Shown here in pieces: positions 50,459 to 59,194 of a stretch of 64,000 nt of DNA. The notes under the pieces are model-generated. The model did not search any database, was not told where the DNA came from, and saw only the letters and a list, made by a program, of their open reading frames with translations. Both the position numbers and the translations under genes were made by a program. Source of the stretch: CAZRNB01 sp964601355 (GTDB lineage: Bacteria > Planctomycetota > Phycisphaerae > Sedimentisphaerales > Anaerobacaceae); the NCBI GenBank assembly GCA_964601355.1, contig CAZRNB010000004.1, positions 7,134 to 71,133 on the forward strand, in the 5' to 3' direction. The stretch's first letter is position 1. Each line of letters begins with the position of its first letter.

Positions 50459-51020
50459 ATGAGAGCAGTTGAGTCGGTTGAGTAAGTTTAATCGCAAGAA
50501 AATCAATCATTTTTGGATTAATTTTTGAGGCAAATTTTTAAAAAATCGGGTGTTTGGCGGAAAATTTGGAGGCGATTTCAGAGCAAATCTTTGTTTTTAG
50601 ACCGAAAACGCTGTTTTTGAAGGTGCAATTGGACACTTGGTTAATTAAGAATTTCACTAAAAAATGAGATAAGTACTTAAGAGATAAGAGCTTAAGAGCA
50701 AAAGTTCACAAGTGTAAAAAATGTCAAAAATTGGCCAAAATAAGCAGAAATTTACAAAAATGCTCGCGTTTTGAGCAGAAATTTACAGAAATTTAGCACT
50801 TTTTAGTCAATTTTGAACATCCTTCAAAATCAGCCCAAAAATGAGGGTCGAAAAGTCAAGAGGAAAAAATAAAAAATTTTAACCACGGATTTCGCGGATT
50901 TACACAGTTTTTTCTCAATCGGAAATCGACATTCGGAAATTGTAAATCCTAAACGCTGTCTTCTGCCTTCCGTTTTCTGTTCCATGCTCCTGTGTCCTTA
51001 TGCTCTTATAACTTTTTTCC
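50459..51020. other. Long AT-rich spacer built largely of short direct repeats
   Basis: No gene. Seen here: AGCAGAAATTTACAAAAATG and a near copy GAGCAGAAATTTACAGAAAT (about 50740-50795), a heptamer array AGATAAG-TACTTAA-GAGATAA-GAGCTTA-AGAGCAA (about 50668-50702), CACGGATTTCGCGGATTTAC (50883-50904), and a second heptamer array from 50915 to about 51007 (TCAATCG-GAAATCG-ACATTCG-GAAATTG-TAAATCC and so on). Confidence 0.7.
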
Positions 51021-51069
51021 TTGAAAATCTCCCTTTTTATAGTGTAATATCATATTGCTATGTGGAAAC
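51021..51069 (+). promoter_or_regulatory. Promoter of the toxin-antitoxin unit (copy 1 of a duplicated region)
   Basis: TTGAAA (51021-51026), 18 bp, TAATAT (51045-51050), followed by TTGCTATGTGGAAAC (51055-51069). The same order recurs at 51733-51776. Confidence 0.65.
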
Positions 51070-51099
51070 CGCATAAATAGTTTGTATATAAGGTAAAAC

Positions 51100-51318
51100 A
51101 TGACAAAACTTTTGAAAAAGGCGTTTGAAGAAGCGTCAAAGCTACCGGAGCTTGAACAAAATGTGCTTGCTAAAAAGTTAATGAATGACCTGGTGGCAGA
51201 AAAAAAATGGGAAAAAGCATTTGCAAATTCTGAAGATATTTTGAGCAGGCTTGCTGACGAGGCTATTGAAGAGCACAAGCAAGGAAGGACAAAACCGTTA
51301 GATATTGATAGCCTATGA
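51100..51318 (+). CDS. Antitoxin-like small protein
   Basis: 72 aa acidic, helical protein (KKAFEEASKLPELEQNVLAK, EAIEEHKQGRTKPLDIDSL). Small size, position directly before a RelE/ParE-fold gene and a 4 bp ATGA overlap identify it as the likely antitoxin. The ending with 'GxTxPLDxD' is common in antitoxins of this kind. It should neutralise the toxin and repress the shared promoter. Confidence 0.75.
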   Translation: MTKLLKKAFEEASKLPELEQNVLAKKLMNDLVAEKKWEKAFANSEDILSRLADEAIEEHKQGRTKPLDIDSL

Positions 51319-51593
51319 TTTCCCATACAACAGAACGCTTTCGTAAATTATACGGAAACCTGCCCGAACAAATCCGAAAGCAGGCAAGGCAGGTGTATCG
51401 GCAGTTCAAAAGCGATCCATATTATCCTGGTTTACATTTCAAGCGAGTTCATTCATCACGACCGATTTATTCAGTCCGCATTACTAAAGATTATCGAACC
51501 GTAGGGATACATCAGAAAAATGAGATAATCTGGTTTTGGATTGGTTCTCATTCTGGTTATGACAAGCTATTGAAGCAATTAACATACGCATAA
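51315..51593 (+). CDS. RelE/ParE-superfamily toxin-like protein
   Basis: 92 aa. SHTTERFRKLYGNLPEQIRK, AKQVYRQF-like helix, then HFKRVHSSRPIYSVRITKDY and RTVGIHQKNEIIWFWIGSHS follow the RelE fold, with conserved basic residues on the strands. Usual length is about 85-100 aa. It is the second gene of the pair, translated from the overlapping ATGA. It could be an mRNA interferase or gyrase inhibitor; family resemblance does not decide. Confidence 0.8.
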   Translation: MISHTTERFRKLYGNLPEQIRKQARQVYRQFKSDPYYPGLHFKRVHSSRPIYSVRITKDYRTVGIHQKNEIIWFWIGSHSGYDKLLKQLTYA

Positions 51594-51732
51594 CAAGCTA
51601 CATCACCTGTCCTCTGACCGCAGCAGTACACTGTATGGCTTACGCCATTACATCCACGGAACTGTCATCAACGTCTCCGGCGGCAAAACAAGAGTTTGAT
51701 CTAATTTTTAAGATTAAAAACATCAGTTTTTC

Positions 51733-51776
51733 TTGAAAATCTTTCATTTATCGTGTAATATTTGCTGTGTGGAAAC
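51733..51776 (+). promoter_or_regulatory. Promoter of the zinc-ribbon gene (copy 2 of the duplicated region)
   Basis: TTGAAA (51733-51738), 17 bp, TAATAT (51756-51761), TTGCTGTGTGGAAAC (51762-51776). The spacer before it (51594-51732) holds only a short frame ending HGTVINVSGGKTRV, possibly a gene remnant. Confidence 0.65.
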
Positions 51777-51820
51777 TATATAAACATAGTTAGGTGCCTA
51801 TAAAAATTTAGCTGAAGAAA

Positions 51821-52480
51821 ATGAATAAAGGTATACACAAATCGAAGAGAAATATTAGAATTATCATTCCACCCTATTGTCCTCTTTGCGTAAGTGCAAT
51901 TAGTGAAAATCCATATCATATCTATATTACTTCAATAGAAACACTGAAAGAAGGTTGGCTTGCACATGGTAAAGGGGAATTTATTTTAGACAGATTCTTG
52001 AAGATTATTGATGTATTTGGTTCTATAGGATCATTACCATTATTGCTATTGACCCGTCATCAGCCTTACTGGATTTACTGTCCAAAATGTGGTGAGTTTC
52101 AGGCTTTTTACCCCAAAAAGAATCTTGTATACAAAAAAAATCAAATTGAAATTGAATGTGATAATTGTAAGGGAAAGACATCGTTTTCTGGGAATATTAA
52201 AATAAGATGCTGTTCGAATTGTCATTTTATATATAGAGCAATCATGCGTACAATTCCAATTCAATGTGCGGAATTTCCATGTCCGAAATGTGGGGAATCA
52301 CAAAATCTTCATCCTAAAATTCGTAATATCAAGACCGATTTGCAAACCTTTGAGTTTGAAGTAGAAATAGAATGTAAGAAATGTAAGAAAAAGAAGTCTC
52401 TTACGAATCTAATTCAACGGTTATTTGAAATAGTTAAAATTGAAGTTAAACCAACTGGCATATCAATAAAACAATCATAA
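51821..52480 (+). CDS. Protein with multiple zinc-ribbon CxxC pairs
   Basis: 219 aa, AT-rich coding sequence. CxxC pairs occur at CPLC (about residue 20), CPKCGEFQAFYP, CDNCKG, CCSNCHF, CPKCGESQNLHP and CKKCKKKK, giving about three zinc-ribbon units in tandem. A hydrophobic patch (IGSLPLLLLTRH) lies near residue 70. I do not recognise the family. It shares promoter architecture with the toxin-antitoxin unit upstream, which suggests acquisition as an accessory gene. Confidence 0.6.
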   Translation: MNKGIHKSKRNIRIIIPPYCPLCVSAISENPYHIYITSIETLKEGWLAHGKGEFILDRFLKIIDVFGSIGSLPLLLLTRHQPYWIYCPKCGEFQAFYPKKNLVYKKNQIEIECDNCKGKTSFSGNIKIRCCSNCHFIYRAIMRTIPIQCAEFPCPKCGESQNLHPKIRNIKTDLQTFEFEVEIECKKCKKKKSLTNLIQRLFEIVKIEVKPTGISIKQS

Positions 52481-52572
52481 TATGTGAACGATTTACGGCA
52501 ACGACTTTATCTTTTGGATGTGAAATTCCTTAGAAGGGCAGGCAAAATATTATAAAATTGAAAGATTCAATT

Positions 52573-52607
52573 TTAGGCCCAGCCCCCGACATAAGTTAGG
52601 GGCTTAA
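52573..52607. repeat. Palindrome upstream of cinA
   Basis: AGCCCC-CGACATAAGTTA-GGGGCTTAAATA, a single-hairpin relative of the GGCTAAATA family. Confidence 0.65.
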
Positions 52608-52690
52608 ATATTGTATTTATGGATAAACCTGATTCTTGTGGCAGGTCTTTACTCTTGTTTCCGGCACAGTCTGATATTAAAATCCGTTCT

Positions 52691-53926
52691 ATGAAAAAAG
52701 CAAGTATCGTTAGTATTGGCAATGAGCTGCTCAGCGGCCAGACCATAAGCACTAATGCTTCATATCTAAGTGAAAGACTTCTTTCAATCGGCATACCTGT
52801 TATAAGCTCTTATACATTCGGAGATGAAATAGAGCTAATTGTCCGAGCATTAAATTTAGCAAGCAATGACGCTGATATTATTATAGCGACCGGAGGTTTG
52901 GGGCCAACCGATGATGACCTGACACGCCAGGCGTTTGCTAAATTTCTCGTTGTAGAATTGCAGTTACACAAAGAGCTTCTTGAGAAGATTCAAAGTATGT
53001 TCGCCCGCAGAGAAAGGCCAATGCCCGAAAAAAATAAAATCCAAGCATACATACCGGCTGGCGCACAGGCGATAGATAATAAACTGGGCACGGCTCCTGG
53101 TATAAGGGCTGAATCAGAAGGGAGACTATTTTTTGCTCTGCCGGGCGTGCCGTCGGAAATGAAGCAGATGTTTGAAGAATCGGTGCTGCCGGAACTGCAA
53201 AAATTTGCCGGCGGACAGGCCATCGTAACACGGAAACTAAAGTGCTTCGGAACCGGTGAATCCAATATCGCTGAAATGTTAGGCGGCCTTATGCAGCGCG
53301 GTAGAAACCCGCTGATTAACTGCACCGTCGCACACGGCGTAATTACCCTGCACATCGTTGCGTCAGCAAAAGATAAAAGCAAGGCTGAACATATAGCTGA
53401 AAAAGATGAGAAATTATTGCGTAGCATTTTGAAAGAATTGGTTTACGGAATAGACGAGCAGAGTTTGGCTGAAGTCGTTGGTGAAAAATTGGTTCAACAG
53501 AATAAAACCATCGCAGCAGCCGAATCCTGCACAGGCGGCACATTAGCTAAACTGCTGACCGACATCCCGGGCGCAAGCAGATATTTCACACACGGCTGGA
53601 TTGCCTACAGCAATAGCGCCAAAATCACTGAGCTTGGCATATCGCCCGATCTGATTGAGAAATACGGCTCTGTCAGCGAGCAGGTGGCAGAGGCTATGGC
53701 CAAGCAGGCACGAAAAAAGGCCGGCACAGATTTCGCAATCGGCATAACCGGCATAGCCGGTCCTGATGGCGGAAGCGAACAAAAGCCGGTCGGCCTGGTA
53801 TATATTAGTATGGACTCAAGCAGCGGATGTGAAACTAAGCGATTTGTATTCTCCTTTCACGATAGAAACTCCATCAGGTTTCGAGCAGCACAAACTGCGC
53901 TAAATATGGTCAGATTAAAATTGTAA
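52691..53926 (+). CDS. cinA: CinA-like protein (competence/damage-inducible, NMN amidase domain)
   Basis: 411 aa from ATG 52691 (MKKASIVSIGNELLSGQTIS). An in-frame ATG 72 bp earlier adds residues without family match. The N-terminal MoaB/MogA-like COG1058 domain has SIGNELLSGQ and ATGGLGPTDDDLTRQAFA. The C-terminal PncC domain has AAAESCTGGTLAKLLTDIPG and GITGIAGPDGGSEQKPVGLV. The full protein hydrolyses ADP-ribose and/or deamidates nicotinamide mononucleotide in NAD recycling. Confidence 0.94.
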   Translation: MKKASIVSIGNELLSGQTISTNASYLSERLLSIGIPVISSYTFGDEIELIVRALNLASNDADIIIATGGLGPTDDDLTRQAFAKFLVVELQLHKELLEKIQSMFARRERPMPEKNKIQAYIPAGAQAIDNKLGTAPGIRAESEGRLFFALPGVPSEMKQMFEESVLPELQKFAGGQAIVTRKLKCFGTGESNIAEMLGGLMQRGRNPLINCTVAHGVITLHIVASAKDKSKAEHIAEKDEKLLRSILKELVYGIDEQSLAEVVGEKLVQQNKTIAAAESCTGGTLAKLLTDIPGASRYFTHGWIAYSNSAKITELGISPDLIEKYGSVSEQVAEAMAKQARKKAGTDFAIGITGIAGPDGGSEQKPVGLVYISMDSSSGCETKRFVFSFHDRNSIRFRAAQTALNMVRLKL

Positions 53927-53956
53927 GTTTGTCTGACAAAAGTCAAGAGTCAAGAT

Positions 53957-53985
53957 TTGACTAAATATGCTAATAGTGTTATAAT
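53957..53985 (+). promoter_or_regulatory. Promoter of the secretion/pilus operon
   Basis: TTGACT (53957-53962), 17 bp, TATAAT (53980-53985), 36 bp before the first ATPase gene. Confidence 0.7.
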
Positions 53986-54021
53986 AATAAGTAGAGGAAA
54001 CTACAAAAACATGGGTTGAAA

Positions 54022-55764
54022 ATGGCAAAGAAACGCAAACATTTAGGCGAAATACTTTTCAGGGCCGGACTGGTACAAAAAGAGGCACTTATCAATGCTA
54101 TCAAGGCCTCAAAAACCAACGGCAAAAAACTTGGGCAGGTATTACTGCAAGAGGGCTTGATAGATGAAGAAACGCTAACCAAAGCGATAGCCAAGCAATT
54201 TGAGTTAAAATATATAAATTTAGACACAGCTCTGATCCCTCCTGATGCAACGAAAATCATACCCGAAGACCTAATGAAAAGACACAACATCCTTCCGCTG
54301 AGCATAAATAACGGCAAATTGAAATTGATTATCAGCGACCCATCCGACCTGGATACGATGGATTCGATTCGGCTTCGCCTTAATACCGAATTGGAATGTT
54401 ATCTTGCCAACCCGACAAAAATTCGCGATCACATCAAGCATTTATCTGAGAAACCACAACAACAGGTGGTGGAGGACGACAGGCTGAAACACAGTATAGA
54501 TGCTACCGCAGCCGAGCTTGCTGAAGCCGGTAATGAGATACAGGCGGAGATTTTGAGAAGCCAGGCCAAAGGCGAAGAAGATGAGGGACCCATCATAAGG
54601 CTCGTGAACCTGATAATAGATAGTGCCTTTCATATGCGAGCCAGCGATATACACTTTGAGCCTATGGCTGACAGGGTACGCGTAAGATATCGTGTGGACG
54701 GCGTCTGCCTGGAAAAAGACAATATACCCAAAAATATGCAGGCGCCTCTGATTGCCCGGCTAAAGATTCTGTCCGGCATGGACATCGCGGAGAAAAGACT
54801 GCCACAGGATGGCCGTATTAAACGCACAATCGCAAACCAGGAGATCGATTTTCGTGTCTCAGCTTTGCCCGGCAACCACGGAGAAAGCGTGGTGCTGCGT
54901 ATCCTACGCCGTGACGCGGTCAATATCGGTATTGAATCGCTGGGCTTTGAACAGGACAACTATGAAACGTTTCAGAAGATAATCAGAAGACCCAACGGCA
55001 TCTTCCTCGTTACAGGTCCAACCGGCAGCGGCAAAACCACCACCCTATATGCGGCATTGCAGGAGCTTAACAAGCCCGATAAGAAAATCGTAACCGCTGA
55101 GGACCCTGTTGAATACAACTTCGACGGAATGAATCAGTGCCAGGTTAAAGATGAAATCGGCTTTACATTCGAAAAAATACTTCGGTCAATGCTCCGGCAG
55201 GCTCCTAATATCATCTTAGTCGGCGAAATTCGAGACGGCACCGTTGCAGATATTGCCGTCCAGGCGGCACTTACCGGCCACCTTGTCTTCAGCACATTGC
55301 ACACCAACGACGCCTGCAGTGCGATAACCCGTCTAATAGATATGGGCGTTAAGCCCTTCCTTGTCGCCAGCTCGATACAAGCCATTATGGCACAAAGACT
55401 TGTAAGAATTATTTGTCAGAAATGCAAAGGTATCGACAAAAATCCTGATCCCAATCAGATGCGTATGCTCAATATCACTAAAGAAGATATTGAAAAACAT
55501 CCCATATACAAAGGTATGGGATGCCCGCATTGCCTGCATACGGGATACAAAGGCCGGCTTGCCGTCTTCGAGATGATAGAGCTGAACAATGAAATAAGAG
55601 AGCTTTCTTTCAAAAAAGCACCTGCCGGAGAGCTAAGAAAGGCTGCTAAGGCAAGTGGAATGAGAACCTTGCTGGAAGATGGTAAAATCAAAATATTCAA
55701 TGGTATCACTACACCTGCTGAGGTCGTGAGCATAGCACAGACAGAAGAACTGCTGGTAGATTAA
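54022..55764 (+). CDS. PilB/GspE-type assembly ATPase (first copy)
   Basis: 580 aa from ATG 54022 (MAKKRKHLGEILFRAGLVQK). Residues 1-150 are the GspE N-terminal domain (MshEN, ILFRAGLVQKEALINAIKAS). The motor has Walker A TGPTGSGKTTTLYAAL at about 332, an Asp box (ITAEDPVEYNF), Walker B NIILVGEIRDGTVADIAVQA and the His box LVFSTLHTNDA. The zinc-binding tetracysteine is CQKCKG ... CPHCLH. It powers extension of a type IV pilus or type II pseudopilus. The retraction ATPase gene follows after 29 bp. Confidence 0.94.
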   Translation: MAKKRKHLGEILFRAGLVQKEALINAIKASKTNGKKLGQVLLQEGLIDEETLTKAIAKQFELKYINLDTALIPPDATKIIPEDLMKRHNILPLSINNGKLKLIISDPSDLDTMDSIRLRLNTELECYLANPTKIRDHIKHLSEKPQQQVVEDDRLKHSIDATAAELAEAGNEIQAEILRSQAKGEEDEGPIIRLVNLIIDSAFHMRASDIHFEPMADRVRVRYRVDGVCLEKDNIPKNMQAPLIARLKILSGMDIAEKRLPQDGRIKRTIANQEIDFRVSALPGNHGESVVLRILRRDAVNIGIESLGFEQDNYETFQKIIRRPNGIFLVTGPTGSGKTTTLYAALQELNKPDKKIVTAEDPVEYNFDGMNQCQVKDEIGFTFEKILRSMLRQAPNIILVGEIRDGTVADIAVQAALTGHLVFSTLHTNDACSAITRLIDMGVKPFLVASSIQAIMAQRLVRIICQKCKGIDKNPDPNQMRMLNITKEDIEKHPIYKGMGCPHCLHTGYKGRLAVFEMIELNNEIRELSFKKAPAGELRKAAKASGMRTLLEDGKIKIFNGITTPAEVVSIAQTEELLVD

Positions 55765-55793
55765 ACAAAATATAATTGATTGAGGAATATAAA

Positions 55794-56948
55794 ATGGCAA
55801 CAGTAAACATGGACAGAATATTATACGCTTGTGTCGCACAAGGAGCATCCGATATACACATTACTGTTGGCCGACCGCCGGTACTGCGAATAGATGAACG
55901 ACTAAGAAATCTGGAAACCAAGGTCCTTGAACCGGATGATACTATGGCCCTAATGAAGAGCATCACACCTGATCGAAACCAGCAGGAGCTCCAGGAAGAA
56001 GGAGGAACCGATTATGGCTTTGCTTATGGCGATAAAGGAAGATTCCGCGTCTCCGTATTCAGACAAAAAGGTAATATCTCGATAGTTCTCCGTCTTATCC
56101 CATCAAAAATACTGACCTTTGAGCAAATAGGGCTACCCAAGATTTGTGCTGCTCTGTGCCGCAGGCCCAGGGGGATGTTCCTGGTTACAGGCCCAACCGG
56201 CAGCGGTAAAACAACCACCTTAGCCTGTATGATAAACTATATCAACGAAAATTTCGACCGCCACATCGTAACCGTAGAAGAGCCGATAGAATATTACCAC
56301 CCCCATAAAAAATCCATTATCAATCAGCGCGAGGTGGGCGTTGATGTTCCGAGTTTTAGTGAGGCATTAAGGCGTGTTTTAAGAATGGACCCCGACGTGA
56401 TTTTGGTAGGTGAATTGCGCGATTTGGAGACTATTGAAGCAGCCGTTAGAGCTGCTGAAACCGGCCACTTGCTCTTTAGTACAGTTCATACAACAAGTGC
56501 CGCTGGAACAATCACCAGACTCATCGACGTGTTCCCTGTGAGCCAGCAGGAGCAAATCCGTATCCAGCTAAGCAGTAACCTAATTGCAGTTCTCAGCCAG
56601 GTTCTCTGTCCTTTAGCTACCGGCAGAGGAAGAATTGCAGGTTATGAATTTATGGTTGTAACACCTGCTATTGCCAATTTGATCCGCGAAAACAAGACTT
56701 ACCGAATCGATTCGAGCATTCAAACCGGCAAAAAACTTGGAATGCAGCTCCTCGACGAGCACCTCTGGCAGCTTTATGATGCCGGCAGAATTACATTGGA
56801 TGAAATGCTTGAAAAAAGCCGTCAGCCGGGCCCATTGCAGGATAAAGCTGTTGCCAAATTGAACTCCATAAAAGGAAGAAAGAAATCGGAAAAAAAGGCT
56901 GCCGCTGTGCAGGAGATGGAAGACATGGGACCAATCTTAAGAACTTGA
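55794..56948 (+). CDS. pilT: PilT-type retraction ATPase
   Basis: 384 aa from ATG 55794 with GAGGAATATAAA upstream. ACVAQGASDIHITVGRPPVL is the PilT N-terminus. Walker A TGPTGSGKTTTLACM is at about 132, the Asp box is VTVEEPIEYYHPHKKSIINQ, Walker B is DPDVILVGELRDLETIEAAV and the His box is LLFSTVHTTSAAGTITRLID. PilT retracts type IV pili, so the operon is more pilus-like than a plain type II secretion system. The charged C-terminus is longer than usual. Confidence 0.93.
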   Translation: MATVNMDRILYACVAQGASDIHITVGRPPVLRIDERLRNLETKVLEPDDTMALMKSITPDRNQQELQEEGGTDYGFAYGDKGRFRVSVFRQKGNISIVLRLIPSKILTFEQIGLPKICAALCRRPRGMFLVTGPTGSGKTTTLACMINYINENFDRHIVTVEEPIEYYHPHKKSIINQREVGVDVPSFSEALRRVLRMDPDVILVGELRDLETIEAAVRAAETGHLLFSTVHTTSAAGTITRLIDVFPVSQQEQIRIQLSSNLIAVLSQVLCPLATGRGRIAGYEFMVVTPAIANLIRENKTYRIDSSIQTGKKLGMQLLDEHLWQLYDAGRITLDEMLEKSRQPGPLQDKAVAKLNSIKGRKKSEKKAAAVQEMEDMGPILRT

Positions 56949-57125
56949 TTGTACATAAATATACGTTTAATGTTGTTGATAACCGGCAGGAAAAAATCAG
57001 CCAGGCTGATATCGTCATATTAACATACTCAGAGGAAACTACCTTTTTCGTTATTGGACTATAAAGCAGGAAGAGACTGCTAAATAAAAATGTCCCAATA
57101 ACTAAGTGTCCAATTTGTAATTTAT

Positions 57126-57154
57126 TTGTAAAAAAGGCTTTAATGTTGTATAAT
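57126..57154 (+). promoter_or_regulatory. Internal promoter before the second PilB-like gene
   Basis: TTGTAA (57126-57131), 17 bp, TATAAT (57149-57154), 42 bp upstream of the ATG at 57197. The 248 bp spacer after pilT otherwise shows nothing. Confidence 0.65.
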
Positions 57155-57196
57155 AAGAGTAACTGTTATTCTAATATATCATAAGGAAATCCTCTG

Positions 57197-58963
57197 ATGG
57201 ATAAAACGAAAACAGCACAAAAACTACCTCCCATTGAACAGTTGAGGGGCAGACCGCTAGGCAGGATACTAATAAAGATGGGAATTCTCAGCCGAGAAAA
57301 GACCCAGGAATGCCTTGGAATCCAGAATCAACGACACGGAAACGTAAAAACAGGCCAGATTCTTCTTGAAATGGGATTAATCAATGAAGACCAGTTGCGG
57401 ATTGCTTTAGCCGCCCAGAGAGGAATGGAATATACAAATATAGAAGGTCTGAATATCCCTTCAGATGTAATAGATAAGGTCCCGTCTCAAATGGCAAAAA
57501 CGTATCATATTGTGCCAATTGAGTATAACAAGGAAGGAAATGAGCTGACAGTTGTGCTTGATAGTGCCGATAATTTCAGAGCCACCGATGATTTAAATAC
57601 TCTAATGGGTTTTAAGGTCAATGCAAAAATAACCGATCCGGAGGCGTTGGAAAACGCTTTGGCCAAGTACTATGAGACAAAGCAGGACGACAACATCAAC
57701 GAATTGATCGACGAAATACAAGGCGACCAGTTTCTCGCTGAATTTGAAGGCAGAAACCAAAGTATCGATTTGGATGAGCTTAAGGAGCTGTCTGAGTCAA
57801 ATCCGGTGAAGAAACTGCTGAACCTGGTTCTTCTGCAGGCGATCCGCGATAAGGCTTCGGACATTCATTTTGAGCCGTTTGAGCATGAATATAAAATGCG
57901 GTATCGAATTGACGGCGTGCTTTACGAAATGATTCCGCCTCCAAGGTACATTGCCGCGGCACTTAGCTCACGTATTAAAGTCATGGCAAACCTGGATATC
58001 GCTGAAAGACGGCTTCCACAGGATGGCCGTATCTCATTGAGCGTCCAGAACAACCCGGTTGACCTGCGTGTGAGTGTCCTGCCTACAATGTTCGGAGAAA
58101 GTGTTGTTTTACGCGTCCTGGATAGATCACAGGTCTCCTTTGATCTGAGCAAGCTTGGCTTAAGACAAGCTGATCAAAAATTGGTTCGCCAGCTTATTCA
58201 CAAACCTAACGGCATTATCCTTGTCACAGGACCTACCGGATGTGGCAAAACTACCACTCTGTATTCAGCACTGAGTGAGCTTAATGACATTGAAACCAAG
58301 ATTATCACCACGGAAGACCCGGTAGAATACGACATTGATGGTCTTATACAGGTTCAAATGAAACCGGATATTGGACTGACATTCGCCAAATGTCTGCGGT
58401 CGATCCTGCGACAGGACCCGGATGTTATATTAGTTGGTGAAATCCGTGACCTGGAGACCGCAGAAATTGCGGCACAGGCATCCCTGACCGGCCATGTTGT
58501 ATTTACCACGCTGCACACAAATGATGCACCAAGCTCGATAGCAAGACTTTTGGATTTGGGCGTTGAGCCATTCCTTCTTACGGCTACTATTGAAGGTATC
58601 GTCGCCCAGCGGCTGGTTAGAAAGGTTTGTGAAAACTGCAAAACAATATTTCAGCCATCCGAAACACAGCTAAGAGATTTAGGAATCACAGAAGACGATA
58701 TCAAAGGCAAGAAGCTGTTTTATGGCCGAGGCTGTGACCGGTGTAATAATACCGGCTATAAAGGACGTACGGGTGTTTTTGAGATAATGGTATTTAACGA
58801 CGAAATACGTGATTTAATTATGAACCGCGCTTCTACAAATGTCTTGCGTGCAGCTGCTATAAAAGCCGGCATGCGAACGTTACGCGATAATGGTTTGGCT
58901 GCTATGTATGACGGCATTACAACAATAGACGAGATAGTGAAAGGAACGATTACTGAAGGATAA
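57197..58963 (+). CDS. PilB/GspE-type assembly ATPase (second copy)
   Basis: 588 aa. The N-terminal MshEN domain (RPLGRILIKMGILSREKTQE, GQILLEMGLINEDQLRIAL) leads to the motor: Walker A TGPTGCGKTTTLYSAL at about 345, IITTEDPVEYDIDGLIQVQM, Walker B DPDVILVGEIRDLETAEIAA, FTTLHTNDAPSSIARLLDLG and a tetracysteine CENCKT ... CDRCNN. It is clearly a paralogue of the first ATPase but well diverged, so the duplication is old. It directly precedes the PilC/GspF gene and may be the one serving the downstream pseudopilins. Confidence 0.94.
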   Translation: MDKTKTAQKLPPIEQLRGRPLGRILIKMGILSREKTQECLGIQNQRHGNVKTGQILLEMGLINEDQLRIALAAQRGMEYTNIEGLNIPSDVIDKVPSQMAKTYHIVPIEYNKEGNELTVVLDSADNFRATDDLNTLMGFKVNAKITDPEALENALAKYYETKQDDNINELIDEIQGDQFLAEFEGRNQSIDLDELKELSESNPVKKLLNLVLLQAIRDKASDIHFEPFEHEYKMRYRIDGVLYEMIPPPRYIAAALSSRIKVMANLDIAERRLPQDGRISLSVQNNPVDLRVSVLPTMFGESVVLRVLDRSQVSFDLSKLGLRQADQKLVRQLIHKPNGIILVTGPTGCGKTTTLYSALSELNDIETKIITTEDPVEYDIDGLIQVQMKPDIGLTFAKCLRSILRQDPDVILVGEIRDLETAEIAAQASLTGHVVFTTLHTNDAPSSIARLLDLGVEPFLLTATIEGIVAQRLVRKVCENCKTIFQPSETQLRDLGITEDDIKGKKLFYGRGCDRCNNTGYKGRTGVFEIMVFNDEIRDLIMNRASTNVLRAAAIKAGMRTLRDNGLAAMYDGITTIDEIVKGTITEG

Positions 58964-59194
58964 TTGAAATTATTGTACGTGTTTAGACCAGGGAAAAACT
59001 ATCCCCAATCGTGCTACGGCAGGCTCCGCCCTGACGAGAGCCTTCGGCTTTGAGGCTTCCACACATTCTCGATCAGTTTTATTGGGGTGGCAGCCTCAAT
59101 CGCAGAAACCCACAGAGCGGGGTCCAGGATTAGGGATGGCCGTGTACCGATTACAAAATATCAGGATTTGTTAATCCAAAAGGAGGTATGTAAG

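Noticed and set aside
51594..51820. Integron-like attC site between the toxin gene and the zinc-ribbon gene (ATAACAAG ... GTTAGGT)
   Set aside because: The left core does not fit RYYYAAC, the spacing (about 200 bp) is longer than typical attC sites, no internal L''/L' pairing was found and no integrase is in the window.
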